Shown: one piece after another, positions 33,988-42,632 of the stretch | Layout of the letters: every line of letters begins with the position of its first letter | How positions within the stretch are numbered: the stretch's first letter is position 1 | Assembly: GCA_964638895.1 (NCBI GenBank) | Contig: CAZWYY010000012.1 | Span: forward strand, 1 to 64,000 | Source of the DNA: JAFGGG01 sp964638895 | GTDB taxonomy: Bacteria; Spirochaetota; Spirochaetia; SZUA-6; RPPD01 | Direction of reading: 5' to 3' | DNA length: 64,000 nucleotides | The notes under the pieces: model-generated | The model's database searches: none | What the model saw: the letters and a program-made list of their open reading frames with translations, nothing else | What the model was told of the DNA's origin: nothing | Position numbers and translations under genes: made by a program

Positions 33988-35187
33988 TCATCCTTTCCGC
34001 GTCAATTGATGGAGCAACAGAATAAGGCTGTCGGGCGTGGAAACAAAAAAACTGCGTTCACAGAGGGAGGAAACCTTCCGCCGTAAATCGGCGTCCCGCG
34101 TAACAAACACCGCGTATACATCCGGGGAATACCCCAATGCGGTTCGGACCATGGGCAGATCTGAGGCCGTGTCACCGCACACCAAATTGGGGCCATTGGC
34201 AAGCTCAAGCTCCAACTGCTCATCCAGGAATTTGATGCCGTCACCCTTGTCGAAATCCTTGGGACGTTCCATGGTGTCACCCTCAATGGTCAGGATTATC
34301 TCGATATCCCTGCCCGTGTCCTCAATCCGGAAGAATCGGGCGTCCCGGTCAAGTGCACGAACCAAATCCCGGACCCGTGTCAGCAGGGCCTGTGATGTCC
34401 GCTCCGGGATTGTATTGTATATATCCTGGCGGGCCAGGGTTGTCTGCCCGAATTTAAACTGCAGGCCGGAACCGACAGAGAGAAAAATCCGGTATTCAGG
34501 CTGCGCCGTCAATTCCGCCAGGCGTTTGTTCAATTGTATAAGCATGTCTTGTTTTTTCGGGTCGATGGCCAGGCGACGTTTTCTGCCGTGGATATCCATA
34601 TACTCACGGCCTTTGGAGCCGGCGTAATGAAAAATCAGCGGCGGATTGATACTCAACTCCAACAGCCCGGTATGCTCCAGCGGCGCCGAGGTGAGGATCA
34701 CACTGTTCCCGCATTTTAACAGCGCGAAGGCTGAAAGAAAATAAGCGTTATATATTGATTGCACGGAAGAAAGGTAGCGTCCGCAGTAATTATTTATGGT
34801 GCCGTCCCTGTCCGTAATGAAGTTGTTGAAGTTTTTATTTTTTAAAAGCCCAAACCCCTCCTTCACCTCTGTTTTTACGTCGGGCTCATTATTCTGATAA
34901 ATGTAATATAAAAATGAATCGGGCACATGATTCAGAAACGCGATATCCTTTTCCAACTCCTGCAGTTCATAAGAAAGGTTGAAGCCGATCTCCTCCCCGT
35001 TTTGGGTAAAAACAGAGAGACCGTCTTTGCGCGGGATATTCCTCAACGTATCATAAATACCTTGTAACTCCTGCTTATAACTCTGCGAAAACTTCATGCT
35101 CTGGATCAGACCATACACAATGGTTCTGCGGATCTGCACGCTCCAGGACATAAGCTGGTTCAAATCCTCAACACTAAAGGGTTCCAT
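33988..35187 (-). CDS. HAD phosphatase, trehalose-6-phosphate phosphatase-like
   Basis: 399 residues. An N-terminal helical part (1-120) is followed by a HAD domain: motif I FITDRDGTINNY (Asp126, Asp128), motif II LTSAP, motif IV GDTASDLPM (Asp339, Asp343), with an intervening C2-type cap as in trehalose-phosphate phosphatases. Its position just before the beta-phosphoglucomutase/GH65 gene fits trehalose or related disaccharide metabolism. No synthase (OtsA) domain is present. The substrate is inferred, not shown. Confidence 0.7.
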   Translation of the reverse strand: MEPFSVEDLNQLMSWSVQIRRTIVYGLIQSMKFSQSYKQELQGIYDTLRNIPRKDGLSVFTQNGEEIGFNLSYELQELEKDIAFLNHVPDSFLYYIYQNNEPDVKTEVKEGFGLLKNKNFNNFITDRDGTINNYCGRYLSSVQSIYNAYFLSAFALLKCGNSVILTSAPLEHTGLLELSINPPLIFHYAGSKGREYMDIHGRKRRLAIDPKKQDMLIQLNKRLAELTAQPEYRIFLSVGSGLQFKFGQTTLARQDIYNTIPERTSQALLTRVRDLVRALDRDARFFRIEDTGRDIEIILTIEGDTMERPKDFDKGDGIKFLDEQLELELANGPNLVCGDTASDLPMVRTALGYSPDVYAVFVTRDADLRRKVSSLCERSFFVSTPDSLILLLHQLTRKG

Positions 35188-35194
35188 TTTTAAC

Positions 35195-36391
35195 TTACGC
35201 TTTTATCAGACGGGCGAATTCGGCCCCGAACTCCTCTCCACGGCGAAGCTCATCCTGGTCCGGGCCTCCCGGGAACTCAAAATCCATCACCATCTCCCAA
35301 CCCGCGGGCTCGGTAAGCCGTTTTATCTCCTTCAGGGCCCCTTTGCTCCAGCCGTAGCTGCCGAACATTGCCGTCTTTTTATTTCTGACGCGCTTGATCA
35401 GCGCCATCTCCAGCACATGCACAAGCGGCGGGAACAGGCTGCCCTCGTAAGTAGGAGCGCCGAGCAGCACCCCGCTTTGTGTCCAGAGAAAAGGGAGGAT
35501 GTAGCTGACGTGCGTACGGGCGGCGTCGAATATATGTACGGGAACCCCCTGCCTGGAAATCCCCTCGCTTACCGCGTTCATCATATGCTCCGTATTCCCG
35601 TACATGGAGCCGTAGATGAGGGTAATGCCTTTTTCAGTGGGGCCGTCGGCGTAGTTCGCCCACTGCCTGTACAGGTCGACAATACGCCGCGGCTCTTTTC
35701 TCCATATCAAACCATGCGAGGGAGCGATAACGTCGACCGCAAGTCCGTCTATCTTCTCTATGGCCTTGAGGGTAGGCCCTGTAAACTTGGCGATGATATT
35801 CACAAAATAGCGCAGCGCCTCTTTCTGATAAAACTCCGGGTCCGTACATTCATCGTCAAAGATCGCGCCGCGCAGCGCGCCGTAGCCCCCGAACGCGTCA
35901 CAGGAAAACAATACCTTTGAGTTCTTCTCATACGTAACCATGGTTTCCGGCCAGTGCACGAAGGGAACGTGAAAAAACTGCAGTGTCCTTTTTCCGATCG
36001 ATACCTCCTCGCCGTCCGCCACCTCCCGTACATTGGCCGTTATCTGGTAAAAGTCCTCCAGCATTTTTTTGGCCTTGGGGGTGGTGAGGATGGTGATGTC
36101 AGGTGATAATTTTTTAAGCACATGCAGAATCCCGGTGTGATCGGGCTCCATATGGTTTATGACCACATAGTCGATGTCTGCGCCCTGCAGCGCGGCCTCA
36201 AGCTGGTCAAAATAGTTCTCGGTCTTCAATGATTTGGCCAGGTCAATGATCACCTTTTTTTCATCGCGTATAAGATAGGAATTATACGAAACCCCTTCCT
36301 TACTTATGGGCCAGATTCCCTCAAACAGGTCGGTGGTTCTGTCGTTTACACCGATCCAGAAAATGTCGGGCCTGATCTCGATTGCCGGCAT
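35195..36391 (-). CDS. Flavodiiron protein (FprA family)
   Basis: 398 residues. A metallo-beta-lactamase-like diiron domain with ligands in HMEPDH (His80, Glu82, Asp84, His85) is followed by a flavodoxin domain (FMN loop YGSMYGNTEHM, about 255-265). These cytosolic enzymes reduce O2 to water or NO to N2O in anaerobes, with electrons from rubredoxin or NADH systems. AAGGAG precedes the ATG. It is in a region with superoxide reductase and ferritin-like genes, consistent with oxygen defence. No rubredoxin gene was found next to it. Confidence 0.95.
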   Translation of the reverse strand: MPAIEIRPDIFWIGVNDRTTDLFEGIWPISKEGVSYNSYLIRDEKKVIIDLAKSLKTENYFDQLEAALQGADIDYVVINHMEPDHTGILHVLKKLSPDITILTTPKAKKMLEDFYQITANVREVADGEEVSIGKRTLQFFHVPFVHWPETMVTYEKNSKVLFSCDAFGGYGALRGAIFDDECTDPEFYQKEALRYFVNIIAKFTGPTLKAIEKIDGLAVDVIAPSHGLIWRKEPRRIVDLYRQWANYADGPTEKGITLIYGSMYGNTEHMMNAVSEGISRQGVPVHIFDAARTHVSYILPFLWTQSGVLLGAPTYEGSLFPPLVHVLEMALIKRVRNKKTAMFGSYGWSKGALKEIKRLTEPAGWEMVMDFEFPGGPDQDELRRGEEFGAEFARLIKA

Positions 36392-36457
36392 TGTGTTCTC
36401 CTTATTTTTTAAAAATATGTATCACACAGTCCCGGGGTTCCCCCAGGCTTATATATA

Positions 36458-36486
36458 ATAGTACTCATGCCCGTCACATTATTCAA
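36458..36486 (-). promoter_or_regulatory. Possible flavodiiron gene promoter
   Basis: Minus-strand TTGAAT (36481-36486), 17-base spacer, TACTAT (36458-36463), in an AT-rich patch about 65 bases before the ATG. Each hexamer matches consensus at four positions. Confidence 0.4.
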
Positions 36487-36491
36487 GTTTT

Positions 36492-37112
36492 CTATAATGA
36501 TTTGAGTATTTCCAGGACCTCGCCGTCGCTCACGTCCCTCCAATTCCGGTATACCTGGGCAACGGCCCTGAAATGCGCGGGTGTTTCCAACGCTATCACC
36601 TCATCGGCCTGTTCGGCTATCGCCCGCATTACCCGCGTACCGGCAACCGGAACTGCGACCACGATCCGCGCGGGGGCACGCTTTTTACAGAGCATCAGCG
36701 CCGCCCTCATGGTGGAGCCCATGGCCAGGCCGTCGTCGATCAGGATGCATGTTCTGTCCCTGAGCGCGGGCAGGGGACTGCCGTTCCGCAATATCTCAAT
36801 TCTGCGCGCGATCACCTGCAGCTGTTCCTCGATTATGCGTTCGATTATGCCGGCGTCCAACAGGGCGCTTGCGGACTCATGCAGGTACAGGCTTCCGTCT
36901 TCGGCCACGGCGCCGAAACCGGACTCGGGGTTGTCCGGAAAGGGCAGCTTGCGCGAGACCAACAGGGAAAAATCGGCGTTGAGTTCCGCGGCGACCACGG
37001 CGGCCACCTCCACCCCGCCCCTGGGGATGGCCAGCACCAGGGGATTTTTATCACGGTAGGAACGTAAAACCCCGGCCAGCCGCCGGCCCGCGTCCGCACG
37101 ATCCTCAAACAT
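36492..37112 (-). CDS. Phosphoribosyltransferase-family protein
   Basis: 206 residues. The PRPP-binding motif CILIDDGLAMGSTMRAAL (about 113-130) and LAIPRGGVEVAA near 28-39 identify the type I phosphoribosyltransferase fold. Members with this N-terminus (MFEDRADAGRRLA) are often annotated only as phosphoribosyltransferase and lack a proven substrate. The ATG at 37112 lies four bases after the stop of the truncated WrbA gene. The frame stays open upstream through that gene, but those residues are not family-like. Confidence 0.85.
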   Translation of the reverse strand: MFEDRADAGRRLAGVLRSYRDKNPLVLAIPRGGVEVAAVVAAELNADFSLLVSRKLPFPDNPESGFGAVAEDGSLYLHESASALLDAGIIERIIEEQLQVIARRIEILRNGSPLPALRDRTCILIDDGLAMGSTMRAALMLCKKRAPARIVVAVPVAGTRVMRAIAEQADEVIALETPAHFRAVAQVYRNWRDVSDGEVLEILKSL

Positions 37113-37116
37113 ACGT

Positions 37117-37380
37117 CTAGCCGCACATATCGCCGAAACGCGTAGGCGTACCGAACAAAATGGCGCCATAATCGGCTAGTTCGTCTATGGGACAGACCGG
37201 CAGATGGGCAAAAGGTTTCTGCGACTCCTCCGCCCCTATCTGTTTCAGGATGGATCGCGGAAGGGTTTCGGGCACCCGCTTGATATCAACCTGCGCGGCC
37301 GGCACGCTTTCCGCACCCCGGGCCGCGGCCATTTTATATATATGTCCGTCTACCGAATAGAATAGAGCCAGTACTTTCAT
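37117..37380 (-). pseudogene. Truncated WrbA-type flavodoxin-like quinone reductase
   Basis: 87 residues, starting at an ATG with GGAGG six bases upstream. It matches the N-terminal half of WrbA (MKVLALFYSVDGHIYKMA, YGAILFGTPTRFGDMCG) and then stops. WrbA is normally about 200 residues. The missing half is not in any frame downstream, because the phosphoribosyltransferase begins within five bases. A deletion, not a frameshift, explains this. The FMN site needs the missing part, so the product is probably inactive. Confidence 0.75.
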
Positions 37381-37482
37381 GCATAACCTCCGCTTTTTGA
37401 AATATCTCATTATTAATATATATCTTTTTCACCCGAGCAGGCAAACATACCTTGATTTTTCCTCGTTGCTTATAAAAAGTGC

Positions 37483-37511
37483 GTGAAAATATGCCGGACT
37501 TATGATAGTAT
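37483..37511 (+). promoter_or_regulatory. Possible promoter of the ferritin-like gene
   Basis: GTGAAA (37483-37488), 17-base spacer, TAGTAT (37506-37511), with the AAAGGAG site following. Both hexamers are moderate. Confidence 0.35.
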
Positions 37512-37541
37512 ACATGCAAACATGCGGAAAGGAGATACATG

Positions 37542-37847
37542 ATGCCGGAATTTGGAAATCCATTCTCAGGGCTTGCGGAAGATCGAAAGCTTACCAAAGA
37601 AGAATTAATTCGCGCGATTCGGTTCATGATAGCCGCTGAGTATGAAGCAATACAGCTTTATATGCAACTGGCGGAATCAACAGACAATGAATTAGCGATC
37701 AAAGTATTAAAAGATATCGCTGATGAAGAAAGAGTCCACGCCGGAGAATTTCTTCGTTTATTAAAAGAATTAGCGCCGGATGAGGAAAAATATTATGCAG
37801 CGGGAGCGGAAGAAGTCGAAGAGGAAATTATAAAATTTAAAAAATAA
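37542..37847 (+). CDS. Ferritin-like (rubrerythrin-type) small protein
   Basis: 101 residues, mostly two long helices. EYEAIQLYMQLAE and DEERVHAGEF carry the Glu and His residues of a dinuclear iron site, one half of a ferritin four-helix bundle, so it should dimerise. It resembles the short ferritin-like proteins, including the domain found with or fused to encapsulins in thermophiles. No encapsulin gene is in the window. Two adjacent ATGs occur; the second is seven bases from AAAGGAG and is preferred. Base composition is clearly more A+T-rich than the neighbours, a hint of transfer. Confidence 0.8.
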   Translation: MPEFGNPFSGLAEDRKLTKEELIRAIRFMIAAEYEAIQLYMQLAESTDNELAIKVLKDIADEERVHAGEFLRLLKELAPDEEKYYAAGAEEVEEEIIKFKK

Positions 37848-37869
37848 AACGCATTCCTCACAAAAGGTT

Positions 37870-37891
37870 GCGGCGGATTGGGTTCCGCCGC
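37870..37891. repeat. GC-rich hairpin
   Basis: Perfect 8-bp stem GCGGCGGA / TCCGCCGC with loop TTGGGT, 23 bases after the ferritin-like stop. No T-run follows, so it is at best an atypical terminator or an mRNA-stabilising element. Confidence 0.4.
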
Positions 37892-37936
37892 GGCTGAATC
37901 GCAAGCCATTAGATACACATAAGGAGGATTTGAAAA

Positions 37937-38860
37937 ATGTGAAAGATTCTGATTTTCGCGTACTGTCTGATCACCCTCTTTACGGGTTGCCAGAGCTACA
38001 GACTCGACTTTGTCACCACTCGACTCCGGTACGACGGCGGTTTCGGCAACGGCTATTTCCTTCCCGGCAGCTCATCCGACAGGCAAAAACTCTTAATATA
38101 TATCGACGGCAGTTCACTGCTCTCTGTCGTAGGTGAGTTCAACGATACCATAGTCTCCAAATTCTCACTTCTGTTCTTCTTCAGACATTACACACCGGCT
38201 TCGTATGACATCTTCTCTCCGGACAAACCCAACTTTGAGCCCGGTCATCAATACAGTTTCGAAGACAAATCCATAATCGATCACTACACACTTGATGACC
38301 GCGTCCGGTCCGCCGCAAAGTCAATCGACGGGTTCCTTTCCGAGCATCAATTCCGTCAGGTATTCATTGTCGCGATCTCCGAAGGCGCTATTATCGCGCC
38401 CATAATATACAATTCGCTTGTTCACAAAGACGACATCTCGGCCCTCATCTTAATCGGAGCCGGGGGGTTGTCCCAATATGATTGTTTCCGAATCCAACGT
38501 GACGGAGCACTTCCTGTGCCTTATAAAAGCGAACTGGCCCAACTGGATGCCAAAGCCGAACAGATACGCAACAACCCAACCGATGACAGCCGATTCTATC
38601 TTGGTTGGCCATATTCCCGGTGGAGCAGCTTCATGTTCTATAGTCCGATTGATGATTTGCGTTCCATACCGATCCCAATCTATCTTCTTCACGGCGCCGC
38701 CGACACCATGGTTCCGGTGGAAAGTTCTCAATATGCGTTTGATGAGTTACGGAAGGCCGGCAAAACCAACGTTATTCTTTACATATATCCGGGACGCGAC
38801 CATACATTCAATAACGAGTTTGCCTCTTTAGTGAATGAGGTCATAAAATGCATGAAGTAG
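37937..38860 (+). pseudogene. Alpha/beta-hydrolase lipoprotein with TGA as second codon
   Basis: A frame runs unbroken for 305 codons (37943-38860), but its only well-placed start, the ATG at 37937 nine bases after AAGGAGG, is followed at once by TGA. Codons 3 onward read KILIFAYCLITLFTGCQS, a typical lipoprotein signal with lipobox LFTGC. The rest is an alpha/beta hydrolase: Ser in AISEGA (codon 38378-38380), Asp in HGAADTMVP (38702-38704), His in GRDHTF (38801-38803). Everything but codon 2 looks intact. Either a fresh nonsense mutation (AGA or CGA to TGA) has silenced it, or it starts at a rare downstream codon (ATT 37946 or CTG 37949). Confidence 0.65.
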
Positions 38861-38973
38861 TCACTTGCACAAAACATGTGGTTGAAGCCGTTACACATGA
38901 CAAACAGACTTTAACATTCACGGTGCCGTAAGCCGCGTTTTATGCCGTTAAATTAAAGTCGGCCTGACCCTAC

Positions 38974-39915
38974 CTACGCACAGGATGGTATGCCGGCGAG
39001 CGAGGCGGCGGAACGCACGGCCGAAACGACGGCGATGTGAAGGGTACGCCCGCCCAGCTCGGCCAATAACTCTAAATCAATATCTTCCGTGCCTGATGAC
39101 AACACGAAACTGACATCACCGTCATGCTGCGTACCGTAGGGAAAAAAAGCACGGACCAGGCGCACCCGCAGACTTTGCGCCTGCCTGTAGGCCTCAAGTT
39201 TGGACAGCCCGGCATTGGTCATAAGCACGCTCAACACCGTATGCGTGCGTTGTTCCGCCGCCGGACCACGCCTCTCCCACACGCGCACCATGTCATAATC
39301 CAGGTTTAGGCAGGCAAAGGTCGTTTTCTCATCCCTGGCCCCGGCAATCACTTTGCCACGGTCGTCAAACACATCGCCCACCGCGTTCACCACGACCACG
39401 GCCTGCAAGTAAACGGCATGGTATTGGAAGCGGACCGTTCCCAAGCCACCCTTCATGCAGGAGTCGAACCCGGTCCACTTTCCCACCGTGGCGCCGGTAC
39501 CCGCGCCCATGGAACCCTGCAGGCTGAAATCGGCGGCCGCGTTCTGCGCCGCCAGGTAGCCGGCATCCTCCCCGGGGAAAAATATACCACCGCCGATCCC
39601 CAGGTCAAAGATGACGGCCGCGGGCACAATGGGCACTAGGATTCCCCCCGCGGTCCTGTATCCGCGGCCGCGCTCGGCCAGGAAGCGCATCACGCCGCCG
39701 CCGGCGGCCAGACCGCAGGCGCTTCCACCGGTTAAAAGCAAGGCGGTGACGGATTGCATCTTCTTTTCCGGTTGCAGGAGAACCGGTTCGCGCATACCGG
39801 GTGAAGCGCCGCCCACATAACAGGAGACCGTATTGCACTCAGGACAGACGATCACCGTACACCCCGTTACCTGTTTCGTGTTCGTGTAATGACCGATCAA
39901 AAAATCATCAGGCAT
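38974..39915 (-). CDS. P1-family (DmpA-type) peptidase
   Basis: 313 residues with the hallmarks of the P1/S58 family: GGASPGMREP near 35-44, LLTGGSACGLAAGGGV near 60-75 and the glycine-rich GAGTGATVGK at 137-146. The family comprises self-cleaving N-terminal-nucleophile aminopeptidases and amidases. Residues around the usual self-cleavage point further on were not identified with certainty. No signal peptide, so cytoplasmic. It is divergent from the superoxide reductase gene. Confidence 0.85.
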   Translation of the reverse strand: MPDDFLIGHYTNTKQVTGCTVIVCPECNTVSCYVGGASPGMREPVLLQPEKKMQSVTALLLTGGSACGLAAGGGVMRFLAERGRGYRTAGGILVPIVPAAVIFDLGIGGGIFFPGEDAGYLAAQNAAADFSLQGSMGAGTGATVGKWTGFDSCMKGGLGTVRFQYHAVYLQAVVVVNAVGDVFDDRGKVIAGARDEKTTFACLNLDYDMVRVWERRGPAAEQRTHTVLSVLMTNAGLSKLEAYRQAQSLRVRLVRAFFPYGTQHDGDVSFVLSSGTEDIDLELLAELGGRTLHIAVVSAVRSAASLAGIPSCA

Positions 39916-40086
39916 ACATCACCCCTTACACGTTTAACATACTTTTTCCGAGCGGCGCCGGCAATCCGAACCCAGGGCGCCACAGGCCATGGGGTGGAAA
40001 AAAGTCAGTAAAAACACACCACAGCCTAGTGTCGTATACCGTTGATTAAGCGATATTGTAGAAAAACCGGATAAAAGGAGTGTTAT

Positions 40087-40482
40087 ATGCCAGAAATTAC
40101 CGAATTATACCAGTCCGCGGATTGGAAAGCGGAAAAACATGTTCCCGTGATTGAGTGTGCAGACCGTGTGAAGAAGGGGGAGATATTTCAGATCAAGATA
40201 TCGATCGGCAAAGAGGTGGCCCATCCCAATACCACGGCTCACCATATTCGCTGGATTGATGTGTATTTTCACGCCACGGGTGCCAAGTTCCCCAATCACA
40301 TAGGCAAGATCGATTTTAACTCCCATGGGGAATCAACGGATGGGGCGGATACAAGCACAGTGTATACGCATCATGCGGGTTCGGTGCAGATGAAAACCGA
40401 CAAACCCGGCACGCTGATTGCCACAAGCTACTGCAATATTCACGGGCTGTGGCAGAACATAAAAACCATAAACGTTGAGTAA
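40087..40482 (+). CDS. Superoxide reductase (class II, neelaredoxin-type)
   Basis: 131 residues; it lacks the N-terminal desulforedoxin domain, so it has only the catalytic iron centre. Ligands match the known set: Glu16 and His18 (EKHVP), His46 and His52 (VAHPNTTAHH), Cys116 and His119 (YCNIHGLW). It reduces superoxide to peroxide without making O2, the anaerobe's route. AAAGGAGTG precedes the ATG. Only six bases separate it from the aldolase gene, so both are likely on one message. Confidence 0.93.
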   Translation: MPEITELYQSADWKAEKHVPVIECADRVKKGEIFQIKISIGKEVAHPNTTAHHIRWIDVYFHATGAKFPNHIGKIDFNSHGESTDGADTSTVYTHHAGSVQMKTDKPGTLIATSYCNIHGLWQNIKTINVE

Positions 40483-40488
40483 CCGCCC

Positions 40489-41544
40489 ATGACAGAAACC
40501 ATAAGGACACTGCTTGGAAACCAGGCCGATGATCTACTCACCCATAAATGTAAGGTTGATAAGAGATCCCTGTCGCTGCCCGGACCCGACTTTATTGACC
40601 GGGTATGGAGCATGTCCGAACGCTCCGCCCCCGTTTTGCGTAATATGCAGACCATGTTCTCACACGGGCGGCTCGCGGACAGCGGTTACCTTTCCATCCT
40701 TCCGGTTGACCAGGGGGTGGAGCACAGCGCCGGCGCCGCCTTTGCGCCCAATCCCATCTACTTTGACCCGGAAAACATCGTAAAGCTCGCAATAGAGGGC
40801 GGCTGCAATGCCGTGGCCTCCACTGTGGGCGTGCTGGGGGCTGTGGCCCGTAAATACGCGCACAAAATACCGTTTATCGTAAAACTGAACCACAACGAAC
40901 TTCTTTCCTACCCGAACTCCTATGATCAGATTTTGTTTACCGACGTCAGACAGGCCTTTGAAACGGGCGCGGTGGCCGTGGGCGCCACCATCTACTTCGG
41001 CTCCGAAGAAAGCAGGAGACAGATAGGAGAGATATCGGACGCGTTCCGCTACGCCCATGAGTTGGGCCTGGTGACCATCGTCTGGGCCTATCTGCGCAAT
41101 GATGTATTCCGCACCAAGGATACGGACTATCACCTGGCCGCGGACCTAACCGGCCAGGCCAATTATCTGAGTGTTACCCTGGAAGCCGATTTTGTAAAAC
41201 AGAAGCAGCCCGTGTGTAACTACGGCTTTAAAAACATCGTCAACTATGGGAAAAAACACGAAAAAATGTACAGCGATCTGTGCACGGACCACCCCATCGA
41301 TCTTACCCGCTACCAGGTCTTGAACTGCTTCATGGGCAGGGCCGGTCTGATTAACTCCGGAGGCGCCTCCCAGGGCGAAAACGACCTGGCGCGCGCCGTG
41401 CGTACGGCGGTTATCAATAAGCGGGCGGGGGGTATGGGACTTATCTCCGGACGCAAGGCCTTTCAGCGGCCCATGAAGGAAGGGGTGGACCTGCTGCACA
41501 CGATCCAGGACGTGTACCTCAGTCCGGAGATCGATATCGCCTAA
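40489..41544 (+). CDS. Class I fructose-bisphosphate aldolase (FbaB/DhnA type)
   Basis: 351 residues. The segment ILPVDQGVEHSAGAAFAPNP (about 64-83) and length match the FbaB-type class I aldolases of bacteria, which use a Schiff-base lysine (probably within LEADFVKQKQP near 228-238) and cleave fructose-1,6-bisphosphate in glycolysis or gluconeogenesis. It needs no metal, which may matter next to oxygen-defence genes. It lies six bases after the superoxide reductase and 53 before the DHOD-like gene. Confidence 0.9.
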   Translation: MTETIRTLLGNQADDLLTHKCKVDKRSLSLPGPDFIDRVWSMSERSAPVLRNMQTMFSHGRLADSGYLSILPVDQGVEHSAGAAFAPNPIYFDPENIVKLAIEGGCNAVASTVGVLGAVARKYAHKIPFIVKLNHNELLSYPNSYDQILFTDVRQAFETGAVAVGATIYFGSEESRRQIGEISDAFRYAHELGLVTIVWAYLRNDVFRTKDTDYHLAADLTGQANYLSVTLEADFVKQKQPVCNYGFKNIVNYGKKHEKMYSDLCTDHPIDLTRYQVLNCFMGRAGLINSGGASQGENDLARAVRTAVINKRAGGMGLISGRKAFQRPMKEGVDLLHTIQDVYLSPEIDIA

Positions 41545-41597
41545 GCGGGCGCCGGGACGATGTAAGCGTCCTGAAACACCAGAGGGGAGACAAGATC

Positions 41598-42617
41598 ATG
41601 GCTGATCTTTCAACCAGTTTTGCGGGAATCAAGTTAAAAAATCCGATTATCGCGGGGGCCTCGGGACTGACCGCACAGCTTGACAGCATAAAAAGGCTGG
41701 AACAGGCCGGGGCCGGGGCGATCGTATGTAAGTCACTGTTCGAAGAGCAGATCGAACTGGAAGAGCTGAAGTTCCAGGCCGACCTGCATAAGAATGAGAA
41801 CCTATACGCGGAAATGGTCGACCATTTCCCGCATTTGGAACATGGAGGTACCCGGGAGCACCTTTTTTGGGTGCGAAAAACAAAGGAAGCGGTTTCCATC
41901 CCCGTGTTTGCCAGTCTGAACGCCGTACGCAGGGAGATTTGGCTTAACTGGGGGTTGGAGCTGGCCAAATGCGGTGTGGACGGCCTGGAGATCAATCTGT
42001 ATGCGACACCACAGGCAATGGATAAAACCGGGGCCGACATTGAATACGAACAGGTGGACCTGGTCAGGGAGCTGAAGCAGCGGATCGGCCTTCCCCTGGT
42101 GGTGAAATTAAGCCCATTTTATACGAATGTGCTGCATTTTGTCAGTGAACTCGACAAGGCGGGGGCCGACGGTTTTATCCTGTTCAACCGGCTTTTTCAA
42201 CCTGATATCGATATAGGCGGAGAAGAAAACGTCTTCCCATTCGCCTTCAGCCCGCGTGACGATAACCGCCTGCCCCTGCGCTATACCGGGCTGCTTTACG
42301 GACGCATAAAGGCGTCACTCTGCGCGAGCACGGGCATAATACAGGGAGAAGACGTGATTAAAATGATCCTGGCGGGCGCGGACGCGGTTCAGGTTGTGAC
42401 CACACTGTATAAAAACAGTCCGGACCAGATCGGCGTCATGCTGGGGGATATGGAAGCCTGGCTCTCGGGCAAGAACTACTCCGGCCTGGAGCAGATCAGG
42501 GGAAAGATGAGTTACGCAAAACTGCAGGCCAAGGACCAATGGGTGTATAAAAGAACCCAGTATGTAAAAATGCTCATGCAGCAGGGGGACAAGCTCATGG
42601 AGCAGATACTATATTAA
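41598..42617 (+). CDS. Dihydroorotate dehydrogenase-like FMN protein
   Basis: 339 residues, a TIM barrel with DHOD-type stretches: IKLKNPIIAGASGLT (about 12-26), NLYATP (about 133-138), VKLSPFYTNV and AGADAVQVVTTLYKNSP (about 257-273). The C-terminal half suits FMN binding. These DHOD-like proteins are common in anaerobes, often beside ferredoxin or pyruvate:ferredoxin oxidoreductase genes, and are probably not the pyrimidine enzyme. GAGGGGAGA precedes the ATG. A ferredoxin follows after 15 bases, a likely electron partner. Confidence 0.85.
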   Translation: MADLSTSFAGIKLKNPIIAGASGLTAQLDSIKRLEQAGAGAIVCKSLFEEQIELEELKFQADLHKNENLYAEMVDHFPHLEHGGTREHLFWVRKTKEAVSIPVFASLNAVRREIWLNWGLELAKCGVDGLEINLYATPQAMDKTGADIEYEQVDLVRELKQRIGLPLVVKLSPFYTNVLHFVSELDKAGADGFILFNRLFQPDIDIGGEENVFPFAFSPRDDNRLPLRYTGLLYGRIKASLCASTGIIQGEDVIKMILAGADAVQVVTTLYKNSPDQIGVMLGDMEAWLSGKNYSGLEQIRGKMSYAKLQAKDQWVYKRTQYVKMLMQQGDKLMEQILY

Positions 42618-42632
42618 TGAAAGGAAGGCCAC

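Noticed and set aside
37112..37117. WrbA stump as a frameshifted but complete gene
   Set aside because: The C-terminal half is not found in any downstream frame; the next gene begins within five bases.
37542..37847. Encapsulin cargo operon
   Set aside because: No shell-protein gene lies nearby and no recognisable cargo-loading tail is seen at the C-terminus.
37940..37942. TGA as selenocysteine or a recoded sense codon
   Set aside because: It is the second codon, no selenocysteine-type stem is obvious, and TGA ends other genes such as the regulator at 4093.
41598..42617. True pyrimidine-pathway dihydroorotate dehydrogenase
   Set aside because: Its neighbours are redox genes, and the sequence matches the DHOD-like side branch rather than PyrD.
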